A DNA stretch of 8,556 bases from an uncultured Methanosarcinales archaeon. Its GTDB lineage: Archaea; Halobacteriota; Methanosarcinia; Methanotrichales; Methanotrichaceae. Shown piece after piece: positions 1-4,476 of the stretch; positions within the stretch are counted from its first letter, which is position 1; each line of letters begins with the position of its first letter. Under the pieces are notes generated by a model. It saw nothing but the letters and a program-made list of their open reading frames with translations. It was not told where the DNA came from and did no database searches. The DNA lies in assembly GCA_937864385.1 (NCBI GenBank), contig CALMJN010000012.1, forward strand, positions 1 through 8,556. Direction: 5' to 3'. The position numbers and the translations under genes were made by a program.

Positions 1-995
1 TCATCCCAGCGGGCCTGGAAGCGGGAGATGTCGGTGTTGTTTAGTATGATGCGAGAGCCATCTGCCAGCTCTGCCTTTTCCAAGAGCAGGGTGGATATGG
101 AGCCGCCTTTGAAGTTGAGATCGGCTCTAAAGCTGGCCTCCTGGAAGGTGACTATGTCCTCGAACTTGGTCAGGCCGAAGAGGGCCAGGCCTCTGAAGAC
201 GGCGCCTGAGAAATAAGCGGCATCGGAAAACCGGGCCAGGCCGAATCCGGCCTCGTCGGCGAAGAGGGCTCCACTGAAGGAGGATAGGCCGGAGAAGCGA
301 GCCAGGCCGAACTGGGCCGGGCCGGAGAAGGTGGCACTGCCAAAGTAGGGCTCGCTCAGGCGGGAGCGGATGAAGTTGGCCTCTCTGGAAAAAGAAGCGG
401 CGGAGAAGTCCACTGCTCCAGTGAAGTCCACATCGGAGAAGAGGGCATCGCCCTCGAATTCAGTAGCTGCGAAATAGGAGTATGAATCGAAATGAGAGTA
501 ATTGAAGTCGGCCCGGCCCAGGAAGCGAGCCGCGTTGAAGAAGGCATCCAGGCCGAAGGCGGCATCCTCGAAGCTCACATTATCCTTAAAAATCGCTCCA
601 TTAAAGAAGGCCGGCTGGCTGAATGTGCATCCGGAGAAGCTGGCCGGGCCGAAGGTGGCATTGCTGAAGTCGACCTGGCCGGAAAAGGTGGCTTTCTCAA
701 AGCTGACGTTATCAAAGAGAGTGCCCCAGAAGGCAACGTCCTGAGCGAAGGTGACCCCGGAAAAAGAGGCATTGGGAATGGTGCAGTTGACCAGGGCCAA
801 GGATTCCTGGACCTGAGCCGCGGGCAGAGCGGAGAGATCCAGGTAGCCGGAGATGAGAACGCCGTCGAAGTAAACCGGTTCATGAGCGGCAATCCTGGCC
901 AGGATCTCCTGGGCGGGGACGGCCTCCTCTGCGCAAGAAGTAGAGAGTGCTGAAAGCACAAAAAACACTGATAGTGCAGCAGAAAGCCAGGACAT
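1..995 (-). CDS. Secreted pentapeptide-repeat protein, Phe-centred repeats (C-terminus cut off by window edge)
   Basis: Reading the minus strand from the ATG at 993-995 gives at least 331 codons without a stop, and the frame leaves the window at position 1. The N-terminus (about residues 1-24) is a signal peptide: a hydrophobic run rich in Leu, Val, Phe and Ala, ending in Ser-Cys-Ala before Glu-Glu, a plausible signal peptidase I site. After a linker of about 45 residues, roughly 220 residues carry a Phe every five or six positions, in patterns such as ATFSGQVDFSNATF, which is typical of Phe-type pentapeptide repeats (Pentapeptide_3-like). Such repeats normally fold as a right-handed quadrilateral beta-helix. 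The repeats lose their register near the left edge (KGGSISTLLLEKAEL). The ATG is the first start codon after an in-frame TGA upstream; no clear Shine-Dalgarno is seen. Function unknown: inferred extracellular or cell-surface structural role. The repeat-rich reverse strand yields spurious plus-strand frames. Confidence 0.87.
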   Translation of the reverse strand, partial: MSWLSAALSVFFVLSALSTSCAEEAVPAQEILARIAAHEPVYFDGVLISGYLDLSALPAAQVQESLALVNCTIPNASFSGVTFAQDVAFWGTLFDNVSFEKATFSGQVDFSNATFGPASFSGCTFSQPAFFNGAIFKDNVSFEDAAFGLDAFFNAARFLGRADFNYSHFDSYSYFAATEFEGDALFSDVDFTGAVDFSAASFSREANFIRSRLSEPYFGSATFSGPAQFGLARFSGLSSFSGALFADEAGFGLARFSDAAYFSGAVFRGLALFGLTKFEDIVTFQEASFRADLNFKGGSISTLLLEKAELADGSRIILNNTDISRFQARWD

Positions 996-1064
996 CCAGA
1001 AGCATATTGGACTGCCAAGACAAATGCTTTGCGAGACAAGGAGCTGTAATGAAAATCACCTCTA

Positions 1065-1074
1065 CCTTTTTATC
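1065..1074. promoter_or_regulatory. Candidate TATA element in the divergent promoter region (Taw1 / pentapeptide gene)
   Basis: The tract CCTTTTTATC is the only T/A-rich block between the two divergent genes. It lies about 27-36 bases before the taw1 ATG at 1101, so transcription would begin at or next to that ATG and give a leaderless message, consistent with the lack of a Shine-Dalgarno there. Read on the other strand (GATAAAAAGG) it could also serve the pentapeptide gene, with a leader near 45 nt. This is inference from spacing only. Confidence 0.4.
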
Positions 1075-1100
1075 ATCCTTCCTCCTATCTCTCTGCGGCC

Positions 1101-2045
1101 ATGCTCTCTCAAGATCATTCCAACCAAACCCTGGCCCGCCAGGGCTACCACCTCGTGGGCGGCGGCGCTGTCAAGCCCTGCCTCTGGCTCAACCGGGCCA
1201 TGCGGGGCGGGGACCAATGCTACAAGCATCACTTCTACGGCATATCCAGCCACCGCTGCGTGCAAATGACCCCGACGCTTGAGTGTAACCACCTCTGCCT
1301 TCACTGCTGGAGGCCCATAGACCATCCCCAGCCGGAAAAAGAGCCCCTGGAACCGGCGGCGCTCCTGGATGGCATCATCGCCGGCCAGATGAAGTTCCTC
1401 TCCGGCTACGGCGGGGCCAAGACCACCGATCCGGAAAGGCTGGCGGAGGCCCGGCAGCCCAAACATGTGGCAGTATCCCTCATGGGCGAGCCCACCCTCT
1501 ACCCCTACCTTGCGGAGCTGCTGGACCTCATCCGCCGGCGGGGCATGACCTCGTTTTTGGTGAGCAATGCCACCCGCCCCGAGGTCCTGGCCGAGCTGAG
1601 GCCGACCCAGCTGTACCTGAGCATCAACGCCCCGGATGAGGAGATGTACCGCCGGGTCTGCCGGCCCGCCGCCGAGCTCTGGCCCAGGGTGCGGCAGTCT
1701 CTGGAGGGGCTAAAAGATCACCGCTGCCGCAGCGTCATCCGCCTGACACTGACCCGCGGCCTGAATATGGAAAGGCCGGAGGACTATGCCCGGCTCATAG
1801 AAAGGGCCGAGCCCGACTTTGTGGAGGCCAAGGCCTATATGCATCTGGGCCGCTCTCGCGACCGTCTGTCCCGGGAGGCCATGCCCTCTCATGCTGAGAT
1901 ACTGGATTTCGCAAGGAAGGTTGGCCGGGCCCTGGGCTATGAGCTGGAGGCGGATGTGCCTTTAAGCCGGGTCGCCCTCCTTGGCAGCGGAAGGGTCAGC
2001 CGGCTTATAGACATGGAATCAATAGACCTGGAATCGCAATACTAA
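1101..2045 (+). CDS. taw1: tRNA-Phe 4-demethylwyosine synthase Taw1 (TYW1), radical SAM
   Basis: This enzyme condenses pyruvate with N1-methylguanosine-37 of tRNA-Phe to form the tricyclic base 4-demethylwyosine, the second step of archaeal wyosine synthesis. The 314-residue protein has the family signature CYKHHFYGISSHRCVQMTP at residues 40-58. Cys27, Cys40 and Cys53 fit the ligands of the second 4Fe-4S cluster, and Cys62, Cys66 and Cys69 form the radical-SAM CxxxCxxC motif; the Methanocaldococcus enzyme has nearly the same positions. A GEPTL motif for SAM binding follows the cluster motifs, and LSINAP lies further on. Length is normal for the archaeal family (about 310 residues). The ATG at 1101 is chosen because an in-frame TGA lies at 1050-1052 with no other ATG between. 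There is no Shine-Dalgarno, so initiation is probably leaderless. It stands alone, divergent from the pentapeptide gene; no other wyosine gene is in view. Confidence 0.96.
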   Translation: MLSQDHSNQTLARQGYHLVGGGAVKPCLWLNRAMRGGDQCYKHHFYGISSHRCVQMTPTLECNHLCLHCWRPIDHPQPEKEPLEPAALLDGIIAGQMKFLSGYGGAKTTDPERLAEARQPKHVAVSLMGEPTLYPYLAELLDLIRRRGMTSFLVSNATRPEVLAELRPTQLYLSINAPDEEMYRRVCRPAAELWPRVRQSLEGLKDHRCRSVIRLTLTRGLNMERPEDYARLIERAEPDFVEAKAYMHLGRSRDRLSREAMPSHAEILDFARKVGRALGYELEADVPLSRVALLGSGRVSRLIDMESIDLESQY

Positions 2046-2080
2046 ATTCGGCATTTTAGGAGACCGCCTCCAGTGGGAAA

Positions 2081-2091
2081 ACTATTTTTGT
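2081..2091 (+). promoter_or_regulatory. Possible TATA box for the response regulator
   Basis: ACTATTTTTGT lies in the 117-bp gap after taw1 and about 75 bases before the chosen start, which would give a leader of about 50 nt. The match to an archaeal TATA box is only fair, and transcription from taw1 is an alternative. Confidence 0.3.
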
Positions 2092-2152
2092 GTGTAGACA
2101 TCATCCATTCGCTGATATCAATGCCAAAGGGCAGAGACGGGCGGATGGCGAC

Positions 2153-2157
2153 AGGTG
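2153..2157 (+). promoter_or_regulatory. Shine-Dalgarno that fixes the response-regulator start
   Basis: AGGTG matches part of the archaeal anti-Shine-Dalgarno complement (GGAGGTGAT) and stands five bases before ATG 2163. It favours that start over the upstream GTG at 2073 and the ATG at 2145. Confidence 0.55.
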
Positions 2158-2162
2158 GAGGC

Positions 2163-2555
2163 ATGGACGGTAAAAAAATCAGGATCCTGTTGGTGGAAGA
2201 CAATTTGGTGGATGCAGCTGTCACCAGGCAAGTCTTGAAGCATAACCATCAAACTGACCTGATCCTCGCCGCCAATTGCAAAGAGGCCCTGGCTCTCCTG
2301 CAATCAAAGAGCCGATCCGATCTGCCTCAGCTTATCCTTCTGGATCTCAATCTTCCCGACATCAGCGGCATAGAGCTTCTCCGGCGCATCAAGAAGGACA
2401 AGAGCCTTTATGAGATACCTGTGGTCATACTGACCATGTCCAATGAGGACCAGGATATTCAGAAGAGCTACGACCTGGGTGCCAGCAGCTACCTGGTCAA
2501 GCCCATATCCGATGAGGCTCTGATGCTGGTCATAAAAAAGCTATTCTCCACCTGA
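2163..2555 (+). CDS. Single-domain response regulator (CheY/Rcp1-like receiver)
   Basis: A stand-alone receiver domain of 130 residues with no output domain, so it presumably acts by phosphorylation-dependent protein contact in the cytoplasm. The key residues are present: acidic pair Glu12-Asp13, phosphoacceptor Asp61 in LLDLNLPD, switch Thr91, aromatic Tyr110 and Lys113 in YLVKPI. The sequence (VEDNLVDAAV, then NLPDISGIELLRRIK) resembles the Rcp1-type receivers that partner with phytochrome- or PAS-bearing kinases and are common in methanogens of this group. The start is placed at ATG 2163 because AGGTG at 2153-2157 sits five bases before it and the receiver fold begins just after; the frame is open for 30 further codons upstream from a GTG at 2073, and that stretch looks non-coding. 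No histidine kinase is adjacent, so the partner is unknown. Its last 15 bases overlap the end of the convergent endonuclease IV gene. Confidence 0.92.
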   Translation: MDGKKIRILLVEDNLVDAAVTRQVLKHNHQTDLILAANCKEALALLQSKSRSDLPQLILLDLNLPDISGIELLRRIKKDKSLYEIPVVILTMSNEDQDIQKSYDLGASSYLVKPISDEALMLVIKKLFST

Positions 2556-3395
2556 GGCCAGACGACGGGCGGCCTCAAGGTTTGCCCCATCATCCCGCCT
2601 GGAGTCCTGAGGCGTCTCCAGGATCATGGGCAGCCTTGAGAGCAGCGGATGGGTGAGAATGGCTCGAAAGCCCTCTTCTCCAATCTGCCCCAGGCCAATG
2701 TGCTCATGCCGGTCCAGATGGGCTCCCAAGACTCCCCGGCAGTCATTGAGGTGAATAAGCCGAAGGCGATCCATTCTTATGCAGCCACTAAACCGTTCCA
2801 GGGTTGACTGTAGTGCCTGGCTGCTCTGAAGGTCATAGCCTGCGGCATGAAGGTGGCAGGTGTCCAAGCACACACCCAGCCTCTGTTCTTCTCCTGACAG
2901 GGCATCCAGGATAGCGGCAATGTCCTCAAAGCTGCTGCCCATGCTGTTCCTGGTCCCGGAGCTGTTCTCCAGAAGAAGCACAGTCTGGCCACGGCTGTCA
3001 TCCAGAGCAGTCTCGAGAGCAGCGATTATCCTCTCCAGACCGAATTGTCTTCCTGCGCCGAGATGGCTTCCCAGATGGGCGACCAGGTAGGCCAGGCCCA
3101 GCATCCGGCATCTTTCCAGCTCCGCAGTCAGCGCCTGGACCGATTTGGCGTAAACCTCATCTCTGGATGAGGCCAGGTTGGGCAGATAGGGCATGTGCCC
3201 CACTGCCGGATAGAGGCCTGAACTATGCAAGCTGGAGATGAATCTCTCTGCCGAGGGCGGGGTGATGGGGCTGGACCTCCATCCCCGGGGATTGGAGGAG
3301 AAGATCTGAAATGCGTCGCAGCCTTTCTCCCGGGCCCGGGATACGGCCTGATCGATGCCTCCCGCCACAGAGACATGAACGCCCAGTCGAAGCAT
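2541..3395 (-). CDS. nfo: Endonuclease IV (AP endonuclease, Nfo family)
   Basis: This is a zinc-dependent AP endonuclease of base-excision repair: it cuts the DNA backbone 5' to abasic sites and removes 3' blocking groups. The 284-residue length matches E. coli Nfo (285). All nine zinc-ligand positions of the TIM-barrel family are present within one or two positions of E. coli numbering: His67 (GHMPYLPNLAS), His107 (AHLGSH), Glu143 (LLENSSG), Asp178 and His181 (CLDTCHLHAAGYD), His215 (IHLNDC), Asp228 and His230 (LDRHEHIG), and Glu260 (ILETPQD). The start at 3393-3395 is chosen because the first beta-strand (LRLGVHVSVAGGID) follows directly. In-frame ATGs at 3404 and 3416 would add only 3 or 7 residues and cannot be excluded; no Shine-Dalgarno separates them. 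The stop overlaps the convergent response-regulator gene by 15 bp. Confidence 0.96.
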   Translation of the reverse strand: MLRLGVHVSVAGGIDQAVSRAREKGCDAFQIFSSNPRGWRSSPITPPSAERFISSLHSSGLYPAVGHMPYLPNLASSRDEVYAKSVQALTAELERCRMLGLAYLVAHLGSHLGAGRQFGLERIIAALETALDDSRGQTVLLLENSSGTRNSMGSSFEDIAAILDALSGEEQRLGVCLDTCHLHAAGYDLQSSQALQSTLERFSGCIRMDRLRLIHLNDCRGVLGAHLDRHEHIGLGQIGEEGFRAILTHPLLSRLPMILETPQDSRRDDGANLEAARRLASGGE

Positions 3396-3434
3396 AATTC
3401 CCATGGGGACTGCCATCAGATCAAGCTTGCCCCG

Positions 3435-3444
3435 ATAGTTAAAT
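3435..3444 (-). promoter_or_regulatory. Possible TATA box of nfo
   Basis: On the minus strand the sequence reads CATTTAACTA, about 40-50 bases before the chosen nfo ATG. It predicts transcription start near 3414, which would fit the starts at 3395 or 3404 better than the one at 3416. The rest of the 226-bp gap between nfo and the next gene (3396-3621) shows no gene that I can support on either strand. Confidence 0.33.
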
Positions 3445-3582
3445 GAAGGATAGAGGATGGGGATCAAAAAGGCCTGTTGTTGGCCTCTGCCCCGGATCCG
3501 CCGATGATGAGAGAATTTGCTCTGAATCAATGATGAGCCCTATGAGTTCTGAGGCATAAAGGGCAGACAATCCGGCCAGAGC

Positions 3583-3596
3583 AAAAGAAGAAGAAA
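3583..3596 (-). terminator. Possible T-rich terminator after the small hypothetical gene
   Basis: The minus strand reads TTTCTTCTTCTTTT about 25-40 bases past the stop at 3622. Archaeal RNA polymerase commonly terminates on T-rich tracts without a hairpin. No hairpin is evident. Confidence 0.35.
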
Positions 3597-3621
3597 GGTT
3601 TTTTAGAGAGCTATATCTTTG

Positions 3622-3948
3622 TCAAACCGGCTGGGGCAGCCTTGCCCTGGCCCACCGGTTGATATTGTCGATAAGATTCAACTCCACGATTTTGCGGGGA
3701 TCATAGAGCATTTCTGAAACCTCCTGCAGAGTAAAGCTCTTCTTTGCCCCGCCCTTGTCCACAACCTCCAGCCTCTCCTCGGGCATGGACTTGCCCGTCT
3801 CCCTCATCATCCCCGCCAGGGTTGAGCAGGCGTTTTTCAGATACTTGATGGAGAATTCGGATGTGGGCTTTCTGTCACTGAGGTTACGATTGACCTCTTT
3901 GATGGACCAGCACATGGTGAGGATATCCCTGTACATCATGAATCCCAT
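3622..3948 (-). CDS. Small hypothetical protein (108 residues)
   Basis: I do not recognise this protein. It is soluble-looking and charged, with no signal peptide, membrane segment or metal motif; two Cys (residues 13 and 41) are not in a motif. The C-terminal part (FTLQEVSEMLYDPRKIVELN and the residues after it) looks alpha-helical. It is kept as a gene for three reasons: it lies in an otherwise empty gap, it has its own good TATA box (3964-3971), and a T-rich tract follows its stop. The start is uncertain. ATG codons occur at 3948, 3939 and 3936 with no Shine-Dalgarno, and the TATA spacing predicts transcription from about 3942, which would favour a leaderless start at 3939 or 3936. Role unknown. 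Confidence 0.6.
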   Translation of the reverse strand: MGFMMYRDILTMCWSIKEVNRNLSDRKPTSEFSIKYLKNACSTLAGMMRETGKSMPEERLEVVDKGGAKKSFTLQEVSEMLYDPRKIVELNLIDNINRWARARLPQPV

Positions 3949-3963
3949 CTAGAGAACGGGTGA

Positions 3964-3971
3964 ATATTTAA
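3964..3971 (-). promoter_or_regulatory. TATA box of the small hypothetical gene
   Basis: The minus strand reads TTAAATAT within GCTTAAATATTC, a close match to archaeal TATA boxes. It sits 17-28 bases before the candidate ATGs and just beyond the T-run that ends the tRNA unit, so the gene has its own promoter. Confidence 0.55.
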
Positions 3972-3990
3972 GCGCTGTGCAAGGAGAGGA

Positions 3991-3994
3991 AAAA
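3991..3994 (-). terminator. Oligo-T terminator of the tRNA-Lys/tRNA-Trp unit
   Basis: TTTT on the minus strand begins three bases past the tRNA-Trp discriminator base and is followed by pyrimidine-rich CCTCTCC. A short T-run right after a tRNA is a usual archaeal stop signal. Confidence 0.4.
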
Positions 3995-3996
3995 GG

Positions 3997-4200
3997 TGGG
4001 GCTGGTGAGATTCGAACTCACGATCGACGGGTCTCTCCGATACTGAAAGCACAGCCGGAAAACGGCAGGCTGATAAAGCCCATCTCAGTGCTCCAACGGA
4101 TCATCAACAATCTCCCCGTCGAGAGATCTCAGTAGACCCGTTTCTCATCATCAAATATACCGCTGGAGCCCGTCGCCCTACCTGGCTAGGCCACAGCCCC
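3997..4200 (-). tRNA. trnW: tRNA-Trp (anticodon CCA) with a 130-nt intron
   Basis: The 5' exon is 4163-4200 and the 3' exon 3997-4032, giving a 74-nt mature tRNA before CCA addition. The acceptor stem is GGGGCTG/CAGCCCC, the D-arm GCCTAGCCAGGTAGGGC, the anticodon stem ACGGG/CCCGT, and the T-arm GTGAG-TTCGAAT-CTCAC; the discriminator is A73. Splicing gives the seven-base loop CTCCAGA with anticodon CCA at 4164-4166 and the intron after position 37. The splice junctions form a canonical bulge-helix-bulge: central helix CTCC/GGAG, three-base bulges AGC and AGA, outer helix GGTAT/GTATC. The tRNA endonuclease would cut after the second bulge base on each side. A73 is followed by CC but not a full CCA. 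It is 11 bp downstream of tRNA-Lys and shares its promoter. Base 39 is C here, unlike the U39 of the Haloferax tRNA-Trp. Confidence 0.95.
4033..4162 (-). ncRNA. tRNA-Trp intron acting as a dual box C/D 2'-O-methylation guide RNA
   Basis: The intron holds, in RNA order: box C ATGATGA (4145-4151), box D' CTGA (4129-4132), box C' TTGATGA (4101-4107) and box D CTGA (4085-4088). By the rule that the base paired to the fifth nucleotide before box D or D' is methylated, both guides hit the host tRNA. The D' guide ACGGGTCT (4134-4141) pairs perfectly with AGACCCGT and selects C39. The D guide CCGTTGGAGC (4090-4099) pairs with GCTCCAGCGG, one G-U pair included, and selects C34. The same arrangement (Cm34 and Um39) is established for the Haloferax volcanii tRNA-Trp intron. 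Here the D'-C' spacer is long (21 nt) with a five-pair hairpin ATCTC/GAGAT, and a tail of about 37 nt between box D and the 3' splice helix holds another possible hairpin (CAGCC/GGCTG). It is expected to bind L7Ae, Nop5 and fibrillarin. Confidence 0.9.
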
Positions 4201-4211
4201 GTTCTTTTAAG

Positions 4212-4285
4212 CGGGCCGAGAGGGATTTGAACCCCCGACCTAAAGGTTAAGAGCCTTTCGCTCTGCCTGACTAAGCTACCGGCCC
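4212..4285 (-). tRNA. trnK: tRNA-Lys (anticodon CTT)
   Basis: A full cloverleaf of 74 nt: acceptor GGGCCGG/TCGGCCC with one G-U pair, D-arm GCTTAGTCAGGCAGAGC, anticodon arm AAAGG-CTCTTAA-CCTTT, variable loop AGGTC, T-arm GGGGG-TTCAAAT-CCCTC, discriminator G. The anticodon CTT reads AAG. CCA is not encoded, since CTT follows the discriminator, and there is no intron. It is first in a two-tRNA unit, with tRNA-Trp 11 bp downstream. Confidence 0.97.
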
Positions 4286-4308
4286 GGACCAATGCAGGGC
4301 TGATGCTA

Positions 4309-4319
4309 GATATATATGT
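4309..4319 (-). promoter_or_regulatory. TATA box/BRE of the tRNA-Lys/tRNA-Trp unit
   Basis: The minus strand reads ACATATATATC, preceded by the purine-rich CGAAA expected of a BRE. Its centre is about 28 bases before the first base of tRNA-Lys, so transcription would start at or close to the tRNA 5' end. No separate promoter is visible in the 11 bases before tRNA-Trp. Confidence 0.75.
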
Positions 4320-4419
4320 TTCGGGTGGCTGGATCTGCTATAGCCCCGCCGCATTCATTTGCCTGTGATTCAAAGAGGCTCATAGAATTGCTGGACGAAA
4401 GCAAGGGGGCAATGGGAGC

Positions 4420-4476
4420 AAAAAAAAGCTAAAAGATATGGGGAGAGGAGCGCATCCGGCGCCGCGCCTCCTTCTC
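4420..4476 (-). terminator. Hairpin plus T8 terminator of glnA
   Basis: Starting at the glnA stop, the minus strand forms an imperfect hairpin: GAGA-GGA-GCGC pairs with GCGC-TCC-TCTC, with two single-base bulges (left arm 4464-4476, right arm 4443-4453). About 15 bases further on comes a run of eight T (4420-4427), preceded by TTTTAGC. The T-run alone would be expected to stop archaeal RNA polymerase. The remaining gap up to tRNA-Lys (4286-4419) shows no gene beyond the tRNA TATA box. Confidence 0.6.

Noticed and set aside
170..310. Recurring GGCCAGGCCGAA-like DNA that could suggest a CRISPR or tandem-repeat array
   Set aside because: Spacing is irregular and multiples of codons; it is explained by repeated GLARF/GLA peptide units in the pentapeptide protein.
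492..1039. Long open frames on the plus strand (492-953) and in another minus frame (575-1039) across the pentapeptide gene
   Set aside because: They are out-of-frame readings of a repeat-rich, stop-poor gene. Only the frame starting at 995 gives a signal peptide and regular Phe repeats.
4104..4292. 62-residue minus-strand frame across the tRNA genes
   Set aside because: It runs through tRNA-Lys and the tRNA-Trp exon and intron; the RNA structures explain this sequence.
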